Assembly: GCA_047495785.1 (NCBI GenBank)
Contig: JBLDXI010000054.1
Span: 992,001-1,056,000, forward strand
Direction of reading: 5' to 3'
Length of the DNA: 64,000 bases
Source of the DNA: Lepidodermella squamata
Taxonomy: Eukaryota > Gastrotricha
Position numbers and translations under genes: made by a program
The notes under the pieces: generated by a model
What the model was told of the DNA's origin: nothing
The model's database searches: none
Seen by the model: only the letters and a program-made list of their open reading frames with translations
In this document: piece after piece, positions 23,930 through 36,107 of the stretch
Layout of the letters: each line of letters begins with the position of its first letter
Numbering within the stretch: the stretch's first letter is position 1

Positions 23930-26900
23930 TCAAGCTGTGTTGCTTTTTCGTAAGAATGGCTATATGTGAAAATAAGAATCGATTAAGCCATGTAGATGAA
24001 GCCCCAATTTTTCATACCTTCATGACCGCTGTCGCCACAATGTTGACTGCGACAAAAATCAGAACCACGCTTGAAATCAACGCGTACGAGAAGTCAACCT
24101 TGCCGACGACGCCTGGTACGATATCGCTCTTCAAGCATTTTGCCGGGGCTTCAACGGTCGTCTCTTCCCCAGAAATGCTAAGGGAAGCTAGGAAACCACC
24201 AGCGACTACGAGCATTACCTCGCAATAAACAGCTACTGACATGTTTTTCAGATCCCGAGCATAAGATGAGCTTTTACTCTGAGAAAAAATTATTTAGGAT
24301 GTTTACATCAAATTTTTCCTAAACTCACCCATCCTTGTCTCCCGTGATAAGACCCGTAGGCAACGTAGAAGAAGAGCACCAATTGGGTTCCAGCAAGAGT
24401 GGCTATCAGCCCCAAACTAGCAGGATTGCCGAACAAATCTTCGAAGACATTGCAATGGTACTGGTAAGGTATCAATGTGACTGTTGGATCGGTTTTATCG
24501 AGATCGAAACAAGTTATCGAAGTTGTGAATGGGTTGACAAAGAATGCAGCAGTCAGCAATCCGACCTGGGCCAATGTCCAGATTATGGCAAAATAGCCCT
24601 TGCCAACTTGCTTGCCGAGCTCAGTGACCTCCATCTTAGGCGTAGAAGCGGTCGACATAACTGACTTGGCTCTGGAAACTGGCCGCTGCATTTGGCTCAG
24701 CCGATTGTTCGACTTTGAAATTTGGATGTTTAAATGATTATTATTATACATTCCAGTAGGGACGGTATGCACGTGGCTAATGTGGCCGAACAGGGACGAT
24801 CTGCCAAGTTTCGTAAGGTAACCACTCAACACGAGCGATAGCCCAATTACCAGGAGATAAACAATAGCCAAACAGTTGTATTTGATGGCATACGTCGGAT
24901 CTTCGCTTGGGAGGGCTAAAACAAGGCCTAGCAGTATGATATCTCCAAACAGCACGATTTTATCGCCGCGATGAAGGGAGAATTTCTTGAAACATGATGG
25001 TTTCAAGTGTTTCACCAACCCCACTAGCAAACAACCGAGGCAAACCACAATCTGGACCAACGCGATTACAAAAAAAGTTAGCCTCGTATTTGGCTTCATC
25101 GCCGGCAGTTTGATCAGCATTTTGATAGCTTGATCTTTAGGAGGCAAGCCGTCGCGGGTATTCCATCGCAGTTTCAGGATGTAGATGCCGAGAGGGTCGC
25201 TGTGCTTGTAGTAAGCTGCAACTTGGAATTTGGTCCCGTCTGCGAGGGATTGGATGAAAGTGATCGGGACGTATCCAGCCGTGAGATTTGTCTGTCTACT
25301 GATTCCGTATTCGCCCTTAATACCGGTGAAATTCATTGTATAAACTGCTTCCGACCACATTTTCATGATTTCGCTCCCGTTGTTTTTGAAGTTTTTTGAT
25401 GAAGTGAACCAGTCTGACAGCGTTTGGTTTCCTGTTTGGAAATGTTCATGCTTAAATTACTCGGTTGGTCAAGAAATTAGTGATAATTTATACTATGTGA
25501 ACACGCAACTCCCCACTTTTCTTGGTGTAGTCTGCGAAGTAGGACCCCTGAGCTTTCGGCAAGCTCTCGAAACAAAGATTCCACCCTGTGGTTTTGCGGA
25601 TTTTCTTGCATGGAATTCTCAAGATCCCGTTCCCGTCTATACCTTCGCCCTTAGCGTTGGGCAATCGACGACTGAAAAACGAGTAACTATCGGTTCAATT
25701 TTAGTTGTCACCTCAAAGCAAATTGGGCTCCTTGTTCCTTTACAGTATGATAAGCGAACAATTTGCAAAACCTTGGGATTCACCAACCTCAGCAAATCTT
25801 CCACCGCAACGCAACCTAACCTAGTCCGAAACCTATCTCCGAAACCTAGGCTTCGAAGAAAGGTTCGCACGTACGCTTTGGAAAGTCCGCAAATTGGAAT
25901 TTTCTTTGGTTCATATTAGTCACGTTCTCTTCCGAGAATTGAGGATATCTTGGAATAGATTGGAGGCCAAAGAACATACATAGCTCCTAACGCCCTTGGG
26001 TTGGAAATATAACCCAAAGTCAAATTCCCTTACACGACAGCACAATCGAAATTAGCCAACTAAGGCTCTCCAGACAATTATTTAGGAATGTCTTGAAGCC
26101 AGAAACTTACGCTTATTCAAGTAATTCTCGGCTGATTGAAGAATGAACCCAGTGCTGAGCGCTCGATCGTAACAAATTTGCGGCCAATATTCCCACAGGA
26201 GATGCGTCTCCGGCTTCTCAATGCGATTCTTGAGTTCAGCCACGAGTTTCGGCTCAGTTCCACCGCTTGAATCTGGATATTCGAGCCCGAATACATCTGA
26301 CATCTGCGTATCGCCGTAGTAGAAGATATTAGTACCACTTAGCACGACCTGCATGAACATATCTCGAGTGCACCACTTTTGAACCGCCGGCCAAATGCGA
26401 GCTGTTGGGGATACACGTTGGTACCAGGACAGGCCGAAGAACACATAGTCAGGCCCATACATGCCGAGTCTATACATCCAACACATGACGGCGGCATGCT
26501 GCGCTCCGTTATAGATTATGATTCTAGGGTCACTCCGCTTCATCTCCTCGAAATTGTCGGCATCGACTTGTTCGGAGTAGAAAACCTTCCCCATCCAAAC
26601 AATGTCAATTTTCTCGTTCTCCAAGTTTTCGATGAGACCAGGGTCCATCTAAACACATAAATAGCTCGTTAAAGAACTGAAAATCACGTATAATCATACC
26701 ATATTCTCGTACGATCTAAAAGTTGACGGGATTCCAACTTTAGTCCACCCCATTTTGCGGCACAATTTAGCTAGAGCAATGTATTGGATATCGCCTCTAT
26801 GGCCGAGGATGTAGTAGTTTCTTAGTCGTTCCCGCTCTTTGTACAGTCGAATGGAACCTTGAGCTAGGGTCATACCCATGAAGTTGTAGTTCTGCATCAT

Positions 26901-27374
26901 CGCTGCCGATATCAATTGACCCTTTTCGGCATCACACTCGCCGATAACGATCATCGGAATCAAGTTTTCAGCTTCGTATCGGTTTTCGAGCAGTCTGGTG
27001 AACGAGTTCAGGATAGTTGCATCGTCGCACTAGTAAAGAAAGTGAATTTTACGATACTCCTTGTTATCTCAATTTACCTCATCTTCGACGAAATCTAGAA
27101 CCAATTCGTATTTCGTGAGCATCCCCGGCATTCTCCTGAGTTGATCCAGCGCGATTCTTTTAGCTTCCATGCACGGCAGACCAAGTGGGACCGAGCAATT
27201 AAAGGAAATTGCCATGATTACGTGAATTTTCGTTCTGTTGAGCTGATCTGACATGTTATACGCGAAAGATGTCCCATATTTAGGTAAGGGAGTCGTGTAC
27301 AAGCCTAATTTTTGTGACTTGACATCTGACCCTAGCAGAGCCAAGGCTGCAAAGACGCAAACCAGGTTCCACAT
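23930..27374 (-). CDS. GABA-B-like class C receptor (gene F), 852 aa
   Basis: Seen: six exons, from the 5' end 27078-27374, 26700-27029, 26111-26648, 24329-25431, 24018-24278 and 23930-23959, all in frame. The second exon (330 bp) is exactly the fusion of the 156- and 174-bp exons of genes B and E, so that intron is absent here. Signal peptide MWNLVCVFAALALLGS; Venus-flytrap landmarks MGWTKVGI, WPQICYDRALSTGFI, IKGEYGISRQTN; pre-membrane LRWNTRDGLPPKD; seven hydrophobic segments; nine-residue tail PFLRKSNTA. The fourth intron reaches 679 bp and contains a dispersed repeat copy. TATA element at 27458-27465. Predicted surface receptor, ligand unknown. The gene is intact; the very short last exon was placed by matching the tail of paralogues and is the least certain part. 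Confidence 0.9.
25528..25615 (+). repeat. Dispersed repeat copy inside an intron of gene F
   Basis: Contains TGCGAAGTAGGACCCCTGAG and ends with ACCCTGTGGTTTTGCGGATTT, the same end blocks as the copies at 1258 and 58682. It lies in the 679-bp fourth intron (25432-26110), the longest intron of the receptor cluster, which it probably helped enlarge. Confidence 0.55.
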
Positions 27375-27457
27375 CGATATTTCTAGGAAGGTTATTCTGA
27401 TTGAAGACGTTTATTGCTTGTCTGTGGAAAATGTCGAGGATAGTGGCGATACCTGCC

Positions 27458-27465
27458 TATTTATA
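27458..27465 (-). promoter_or_regulatory. TATA box of receptor gene F
   Basis: TATAAATA on the minus strand, about 85 bp before the ATG at 27374. Confidence 0.45.
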
Positions 27466-27479
27466 GGCGCTTTCTTTTA

Positions 27480-28524
27480 GCAATTCGATGCATCATTTGA
27501 TGATTTATACTTGACGCTAAACATATATGCACCGCTGCTGTATCAGGTTCCCTGCGTCTTGTCATTAAGTTCCTAAAAATGACATTGATGGCTTGTGAGA
27601 AATCACGATCCTGGTATTTTGCGAGCTTCTTTAACAGACGTTAGTGGGCTGATCTGTTGTCGGAAGCACGTTTATAGACTGGGCTTGGTGGATAACGAAG
27701 CTAATTCAGTACGCTGATTCGCCTCTCACAAATTCAAGGTACACAAGATAAAATATCGCAATGTTTTTGATATGCATCAAGAAAAGGGAAGAATATTCAA
27801 TATTCGCATAACGCTGAAATGAGTCACAATCGAAAACCATGTTCTGCGAATGTTATCGATACCAAACAGCCCTTTTCCTCCATGAACGAGCTGTGAGCTT
27901 CCAGCCCCCAGCTTTACAGTTCCTTGTTCCTTCCTTGGTTTAATAAGGTGTCAACACTTTACCCAAGAGAAATCCGAGAGCAGTCTCTAAAAGCTACTGG
28001 GTTGCGAATTTCTGTTTTCAGTTCTAGCCCATTTTGCGAGATTTCTATGCGAAATTTACCAGAAGAGATAAAGAGGGGCTAGCTTTGTGTTTGAATATCA
28101 ATCCTGCTATTCCTTCAACGCAAGTTCCTGGTTGTTTCATGGAGGAGATTGCCAAGTATTCTTCTTAAGCCCGATGAAACCCAGTCTGCTAAACAGCTGC
28201 TAAATTTGATGGCAAGCCATCATAACAGCAAATACCTAAAACAGCAAACGCGACGTGACAGCAGAAGCACGATGTATCTTTTACATGATAGATTTTTGCT
28301 ACTTTATCGTGAAAAATCCTGTTCTGTCGCATTTGCTATTCTGAGAATTTGCTGTTTTGTCGCCGTGCCAATTTGCCCACAGTTAAATTATGTCGATATT
28401 TGTGCCCCATACTGTAATTTTACATTTATTTTATTTAAGAGTTCGTTGTGAACAATTATTCCAGGTAATGCCACATGATTCAGTGATTTTAAAGCCCAAG
28501 ATCGCCATCGCTTGCTTCGCATTT
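27480..28524. other. Intergenic with a transposon-end relic
   Basis: No gene seen. At 28396-28416 the string ATATTTGTGCCCCATACTGTA matches, with one mismatch, the terminus of the Tc1/mariner-like element at 43997-44924, so this may be a solo end. The 100-codon open frame at 28149-28451 runs into it and is not supported. Confidence 0.4.
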
Positions 28525-31259
28525 TCAAGGTCGAGATTTCTTTACGAATCTACTGCCACGGAGATTTGGAACAGAATTTCGGTTAGCAGCAAAACCGTCA
28601 TTCATAAGGTTCTCAGATTTTGATCCAGTTCGGCTTTTCTTCAATAAAAGCTAAATAAAGCTGAAGCAGGGCGTTTCGATAATAGTTGCAAACTTACTTT
28701 TAGGAAAGTGATGGGAACCAAATTGGCGAAAACAAACGGCAGAGTGAACGATGTGAATAGAATCAGAACATTCTCCGAGCGTTTTCGAGCCATCAGAGGG
28801 CCCAGAATCAATGCTGCAATCACGAGAGTTAACTTCAAATTCACAAAACGCGCCATGTTGTGAGCCTCTCTTCCCTGTAGGGTTTGCTTGAGCCTCTATT
28901 GAAAGAAAGTGTACAAATGATTCTGAAGCAATATAGTCAATCATACCTTATTAGCATGAACTCTCAATGATTGGAAGATTATCCTTAGAAACAATCCAAA
29001 TTGAAGAATAGCAATTATAACTGTTATTGATAAACTGTCATATCGACCAAGAAAACTATCGATTATATCGCATTCAAAGCTGAACGGCTGATAAATCACA
29101 CTGGATGATTCATCATGTATCCTTTCCGAGAAAATTGCTATCGCGGATATCGGGTGCTTGCTTACTAAGCTTACCACCAGTCCGACATTGATTGCAGTCC
29201 AGGAGCCAGTGAAAACAAAGCTACCCTCTGAGAATTTCGGCGTATTTCGACCATATTCTGACTCGTGAGGTGGATACATGATGGACGGAGTATCTGAGCT
29301 CTTTCGCCCTGGTCTTTGAAGGCTAAAGTGCGAACTCACGATTGATGCTCTTGCGTCTTGGCGATAATTCAACTTCGATGAAATCCCACAGAGTATCAAA
29401 GATAGTCCGAGGACAACAAGAACAGGCATTAAGCTACAGTTAACGTAAATCTCTTCCCTATCCTCATTTATGGGTAAGGCGAAAGCATGGCTCAGTAGTA
29501 TGACATCCCCTATCAAAATGATAAGATCATCCCGTCTCAAGGTAAGTCGAATTAAGCTTGGCATCTTCTTATGAAATACGGCTAGTGTTATGAAACAGCA
29601 ACATATCACACTTTCTAACGCGGCTAGTACGATGAGTATCATTCCATTTTTGAACTTCAACATAGGTTCATTGACGAGGATGATTCTATCTTCATCGCGA
29701 GGTATTGCGCCACTTTTAGTATTCCACTTCAAATCCAATATCTTGAGAGGATCTTTCCCGTCATTTTGTTTGAGGTAAGCGGCAGTGGAAAAGCCTGAGT
29801 TGTTAGATAAGGTCCTTGTAAAGGTGATTGGAACGTATCCTTTTGTAAGGTCTGTCTCCCTATCAATCTCATACTCACCCTTGAGGCCTCTAAATTTTAG
29901 CCGGTAAGCCCCTTGTTTGATGAGTGAGACCATGTGGCTACCTTTGGCCACGAAATTCGATCCAGAAGTTACCCAATCTAACAAGGTTTGATTCCTCTCT
30001 TTGAGAACCTGTTCTGTTGAATGAATTAGCTGTCCTATGGCTAATGCCCTGTCGTAACAGATGACAGGCCAGTAATCCCAGTTGTCATTCTTCTCAGGGC
30101 TATCAATCCTATCCTTGAGCCTACTTCTCATTTCTTGCTCAGATATCCCAGTGGAGTCTACAGTTTGAGGTCCGAAAACATCTCCAAGGGTTGTATCGCC
30201 GTAGTAGATGAAACTCGGCGCGACTTTGAGAATTATTTTCTCAGTACACCACGATCCTGCTCGGCTTGTAATCGCAACACCAGGCGCGAGCCACGGAAAC
30301 CAAGCTAAGGAAAACACAACGTATCGAGGCCCGTACATCTCCATGCGATACAGCCAGCAGGCCACCGCGGTCGGTCTCGGGCTCTGAGAGATGATGATTC
30401 GAGGCTCGCGGCGTTTCATCTCTTCAAAGTCTTGATAATTGCTCTCAGGATCTCCGTACGAGATGTGCGCTTTGCCCATCCATGATATCGTGATATTCGC
30501 TTCCTCTAAAGCCATTACTAGAGGCGGGTCCATCTGTAAGGTAACATTAAGCTTAACATATTGAGCTTAAATTATGTGGCTACTCACCATATTAGCGTAT
30601 GCATTTATGTCTGAGAGTACGGCGACTTTTGTCCAGCCCATTTTTCTTATGAAATTTGCCAGGGCGATGTACTGGATATCGCCTCGTTGACCGAAGTTTA
30701 TGTAGTTGGGTAGGCGATTTCGTTCAAGATACAGTCGATTAGTTCCTTGGGCTAATGTGATCTTAAGGCACACAGAGTTATAACAGAGTAAAATTACATG
30801 GAAATTTCAACTCACTGCAAGAAAATTGAACTGCCGTACTAAGGAAGCTGATATAAACTGCCCAATCTGCTCGTCGCATTCGGGGGCCACGAAAACTGGC
30901 AATAGATTTTGCGCATCAGCGTTGAATCGCAAATTTATCGCTAGGCTGCTCGCTATGGTAGCGTCCTGGCAGTTATCCTCAACCAGATCAAGCACCAGTT
31001 CATAGTTAGGTAGCCATTTTTCATTTGATCGAAGCTGGTCTAAAGCGACGCCCATAGCTTCACTACAAGGCGGGCCTGTTGGGAACCCGCCAGCGTAAGA
31101 TATCGACATAAGAACGTGTACCAGGGTCCGATTCTTGGCAGCTGCATTCGCGAACTCTGCAGAGGCCTGGTATTGAGGTATCGGGTCGTCTAAAGATATT
31201 TTGACTGGCCTTACTGCGGGAAGAAAAGTCAGAATAGCTAAAACAAATAAGTTCGCCAT
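28525..31259 (-). CDS. Divergent GABA-B-like class C receptor (gene G), 842 aa
   Basis: Seen: five exons, from the 5' end 30816-31259, 30588-30761, 28947-30533, 28698-28895 and 28525-28650, in frame throughout. Two introns of B and E are missing: the first (exon 1 runs through LVEDNCQDATI) and the one ahead of NQTLLDW. Signal peptide MANLFVLAILTFLPAVRP; landmarks MGWTKVAV, WPVICYDRALAIGQL, LKGEYEIDRETD. The pre-membrane motif is LKWNTKSGAIPRD, with the first proline of PP replaced. The TM6-TM7 exon is 60 bp shorter than in B, so the last extracellular loop is much reduced, and the C-tail is 42 residues, Asn/Ser/Arg-rich, three times that of its paralogues. It is the most divergent member and may have a different ligand or partner. 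The tail exon was chosen by its LLLKKSRTG start, matching paralogues. Confidence 0.88.
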
Positions 31260-32110
31260 CTTCAACTAGAAAATGAATGACTGACCAAGACATTCAACTG
31301 ACGTCGCGAGATCATTCGGACGTGTTCAAGTCAGAGCGTGACCACTCTAGCCGAATTAAAAGTTTATTTTAATCAACAATTACTCCTACGCAGTCTTCAT
31401 TCCTGAGTTGTTCGAAATATGCGAGACGCAACTCTTCATTGTATTAGGAAAACACAATTCTTTCTTTGAATTACGCGCTCAGTCAAAACATCACATCAGC
31501 TGAGTGCATATTTTCTCAATTTTGAAGATTAATTTTATTATTTGAGTGAGGTCCAGAGGAAATGTACTAAACTTAGAAAAAAGGCGCGCTGTAGTCTTTT
31601 TCCCGGACACAATGCTCAGCAAAAAGATGAAAATGTGGGTTGTTTTTTTATTTTTTGATGCTCAACTGAAGGACGGCTCTATTATTAGAATTTATATTTA
31701 GACGCAATATGTTTCACTGATCTCCTTCCCAGGCCGCGATTTTCCTTAGTCATGAGCCGTAATTGATTTGAACTCGAAAGGTATTCTCTATCATGAAATT
31801 TCCTCCTCGGAGGGCGTAACGCGTAACAAATTCACGGAGACTAATTAGCCGATAAGAATTCAGCACTCAGCCAGGGCAGGCAAAAAACACATTCTCTACA
31901 CACTAGTAATACACATCATAATAATATCCTCAAACAGAGCAATGTAACACATTGCCGCACTGATTCATTGTGTGGGCGACAGCAGGACCACGCGCAATAA
32001 CGCAAATTTATTCGCAACAAACAATAAATTGTGGGGCTGTAAAAATACCTGCTGCATAGTGCGAAAGTTTGAACTCGTTTCCTATAGCAATGACTTTATA
32101 ATTATTCAAC
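31260..32110. other. Divergent intergenic region
   Basis: Separates gene G (-) from the TBC gene (+). AT-rich; no gene, repeat or clear core promoter recognised. Confidence 0.4.
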
Positions 32111-35100
32111 ATGTGCGACGTTTGCCTGAAAGCTTTCAAGCTCCCTGGTAGCAAGAAGAAGCAGCGAGAGTCGTCCTTTTCCAGGCGTGAAGAGCGAGCT
32201 GAGCAGAATGCGGCGATTCGTGGTTGGCTTGATAGATCGCGCGATAGCTTAAACAGCGATAAAATCAATGACGACTTATTACAATACTCAAGCCGCCTTA
32301 ATGAGCTCACTTTACGACCTCAAAACTGCAGTAAAAATGTCGAGCAACTGCTGCAAGATGAAATGGGCCTGTCCAGCTGTAAAGGGATTGATTTACGAAT
32401 TTTTGAAAAATTACGCGAGCTGTGGAAGCTCGCTCCAATGGTGGCAGATCGATTCTTCTGCCAAATTACGTACGAACATGGCGTAGTCAAGCCGATCATG
32501 GAGTCGCAGGATTCAACCACCCAACGATCGTTGCGGCCCAAAATTTGGTTGGTTCTATTCGATGTGGTCGCTCTAGGCTCGCCGGATCTTGATATTAAGG
32601 AGGACCGAAGGCTAGCAGCGAATGATTACGTTGACATTTGCAACGAATGGTTAACATTATCTGGCCAAAACGGGCAGTCTATGATGCTTCTGGTCAAGGC
32701 CCCGCCTAAACCTAAGCGGAAGCCGTCGAAAAAGGAGCGAAAGCAGAAATTAGCAGCTCGATCTGCAATTTTGTCGAATCAATTATTGAATGAAGATCCG
32801 ACTCGAGTTATCAAGAGAAGGCAGACTATTGCCGAGTTGTTTGATTCTGTAAAATCGAAACTTACGCCTAATGTTAAGCGTTCGGAGACTCAGCCCGCCA
32901 AAGCGATGACTTTACCCCGACCCAGCTCGAAAGAGCCAGATTTGCCGCCGAAATCACCAGATTTTGAGCCTAGCATTTTGAACAGTCCTGAAATCCTTAA
33001 GGCTACACTAGGGAAATTCGACGAGCCGAAGCCTGAGACAGCGCCAGTTAAACGGAGGCATACGATCAACGAAGCCCCGAAGAATGAGGTCACTCTCCGA
33101 GAGAATCCGAGGAACAAAACTATTGAGATCATCTTCTCGGCTAGCGATACTGAAAAGCCGAAGGAGAGAAGTAAGTCTCTCGAGAGTTCGACGCCCCTCT
33201 TCGATACGGAGAAGCCAGTTGTTGAGAGGCGGAAGACTACCCAAGTAATTTCGAACAGCCTCGGAAGGCCGTTGTCTAGAATTGATGAAAACGAGCAGAT
33301 ATCATCCGGTCAGCCGAAACGGGCTCATACCACGCAAGTTCTACTATCAGCCAAGGACCCAGAGCCCGAATTGGAGGAAGACACGAAATTTGAATTTCCT
33401 CCCCCACCAACCGACGTCAATAAGGCCCCAACGAAGAAGGAAGATGAGCTGACGAACAAAAAGCCTGGTCATCGATTGAAGAAACTCTTGGATAAGCTAA
33501 CGAAGAAAAGACCCGTGGATTCTCCTTCCGATTCGTCAGATGATGAGAAGAAACCGACATATCAGGCTGAGGTTGCCGTGATTCCATCGACCCCTGCTGT
33601 CACCATGGATTCATCTCTTAAGTCACTGGAAGAGGAGAAGAAGCCTACCTACAAGGCTGACGTCTTGGTTATTCCATCAATCCCAGCTGATACGAAAGAC
33701 GAGGTTGCGAATTCACCAAAAGAGGAGCAGAATCATACTTACAAGGCCGATGTTTTGGTGATTCAGTCAACTCCAGCTGTTACGAAGGGAGAAGAGGAAG
33801 ACTCCAGCTCTGAGTCCTTCCCTCCTCCGCCTTCACTCGAACCTCCCTCTCAAGAGATCGATGAAATCCATATACCATCTGAAAGAAGAGCGACAGCAGT
33901 TCCCAACAAGCCTCGCAAAATTCCTAATCGAAATGCATCTCTCCCAGGCAAAACCCAGCCGTCTCCTTTCTACTTCCGATTAAGCGCCGACCTTAGTGAA
34001 GTCGAGAGGCAACAGCGCCAGTTGCGGATCGAAAGTGAGCCGATTGTAATTCCGATGAAAGCTCCGCCCCCTTTGAATATGATGCCGCACCCGAGGTCTT
34101 ACAGTTCTTCTTCCGATGAAGACGGTAAAATAACCGAAGCGGTGTTCCATGACGGGAGACGAGTCTCGGCTGATACCGGCCATCCAAGGCCGAGAGCTTA
34201 CAAAAAGCATGAAAGGCGAGGGACTTTTGACGCGCAATGTCCGCTCCATGGAACTGTTCAGATAACAGCAAGCCCTGTCAACAAGGCTCAACAAAAGAGC
34301 GCTCGTAGGAGGCATCAAACTGAAAGCGATTTACCCGTTAAGGTGGAAAAAGAGCCGATACAGCAAGGCGAGAGGTACAATACCATTAATGTCTTAATGA
34401 ACCTTGGATACGAGGAGAAGCCTTATCGTCAACCGGCCAGACCTGAGCAACCTCAAAATCGGAGGAAAACCGAGAGCGATATCGCTATTCCCGTTGCAAA
34501 ACCCGAACCAAAGGCAAGCTATCGATCAAAGACACTTGAATTCCCGTCGAAGAGAGAGCCCACGCCAAAAGCAGTGGAGGATCCAGTCGCAAACCGGCCT
34601 TATACCCCAATCATGTTAACCCCGCCCGAATGTCGGGTGCGAGCTTTATCTTCACCGAGAAACGACGCTTTCGAACAGGTTCAATCAAAGCGAAATAGCG
34701 ATCCGAAAGCTGCGATGAAAAAGCCGAAACGGGTCGATTCAATTCAACGTTATCGAAACATGGCGAAACGAGCTGAGGGGAAATATAGCGTTACTACTGT
34801 TTCTTTGCCTAGAACACAACGAGCCGAACGTGTTTTACGACGTCATACTGAATCCACTTTGCAGAGGGATGAGATTCAAGCTTTGAAGCGGTCTTTCAGC
34901 GCAAAGGCTCGCGTTTGGATGGAGGAACTCGAAAACTCACTAGAAAGTGCTAGTTTGATGAGTGAGCCTGTTGTTCGAAGGCCAGTAAACCGGGAGAACC
35001 CGTTTCCATTACCTCCTCACTACCATTCAAGCGATTCTGACTCAGAAACATCCCCGGAATCGGCCTATTCAACAGACGATGAAGACATCTCTGGGATACC

Positions 35101-36107
35101 ACGGCGAAGAGCATCTCGACTAGAACGCAACTCATCAATCGGTCGAACTATAGACAGATGTTTGACTGCGAATCGATGGCAGAGGATTGTTCAAGCAGTG
35201 GATGATGATTTAGCGACGAATTGTCATCTGAAACAAAGCATTTTCGCGATGAATGACCGAAAACCGATGCTACGTCGCATTGTCCTATCCTACCTATGGC
35301 GAAATCGCACTCAGAATGCCGAGGGCGAGCTTGGCAATGTTGGCGGCTATGTGAAGGGCATGTGCAACATTGCGATTCCCTTTCTATACAAATTTCAGTC
35401 GCGAGCGAATTTCAATGATCAAGCCGAGGCATTTGCCTACTACTGCGTCTGTGGAGTTCTAGACGCGATCCACGCAAATTTCGACCAGGCCGGGCTTGGC
35501 GATGCAAGCTTCATGGACCATCTCAAAATGATTGTTGAGCTGTTCGATTCCGAGTTGCACCAAAAGCTTTTGGGCGAAACTGGCGATACTCAAACCTCTG
35601 ATTATTTGAAAGGAACCTTGGCGAAACAAAGGGCGGAGAAAGCTGCCGTTTTGAAGTTTTTCGTCAATATCCCGCAAATTTTCGCCTCTAGAAGTGATAC
35701 TCTAACCGTTTGGGAGACGCTCGTGGCAGCTGGTCAGGTTGAAACACCCTACTTCGGAGTTTTTCTATTAGCGGCAATACTCGAATATTATCGACGCGAT
35801 ATTTTCAACGCGGCCTCTGAACAAAAAATTACTACTAGAACACTCACTTATGACAATGTTTTTCGTTTTTTGCTTGGTAAGTCCTTGGTAATTCTCTTGG
35901 CTATTCTAAATCGGATTTTTTGCAGAGAAGGGATCTAGGCAGAAGGCTGATGTTAACTTGGTTCTCGGCCTTGCTCGGCAATTCCTAGCCAGGGCCCGGC
36001 GAATGGGCGAGAAAACTAGGGCCAGCAGTGATTTTTTCAATGGTCGGTCGGTTTCGGCAGTTCAGCGAAACAGCGCTCAAGTGAAGCCTGAGATGACCAA
36101 ATTTTAG
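32111..36107 (+). CDS. Large protein with degenerate C-terminal TBC (Rab-GAP-like) domain, 1316 aa
   Basis: Seen: exon 1 32111-35876 and exon 2 35926-36107 (49-bp intron, GT-AG, phase 1). Residues 1-200 form a folded-looking segment with no family I recognise. Residues about 200-1010 are disordered, charged and proline-rich, with two FPPPP motifs (about residues 429 and 570), three imperfect KKPTYKADVLVIPS-type repeats (about 478-560) and about ten RRxT/S motifs. From about residue 1020 the sequence matches the SGSM-type TBC fold: LRRIVLSYLW, GYVKGMCNIAIPFL, AEAFAYYCV, MDHLKMIVELFDSELHQKL. Known: catalytic TBC domains use an Arg finger (IxxDxxR) and a Gln finger (YxQ). Here YxQ reads YVK and the Arg-finger region (DDDLATNC) lacks the arginine, so GAP activity is doubtful. 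AATAAA at 36154-36159. Likely a Rab-pathway scaffold; this is inference. Confidence 0.82.

Noticed and set aside
25365-25919. 184-codon open frame on +
   Set aside because: It is antisense to an exon of receptor F and runs into its intron and a dispersed repeat.
28149-28451. 100-codon open frame on +
   Set aside because: Ends inside a transposon-end relic; no domain, and its composition is not convincing.
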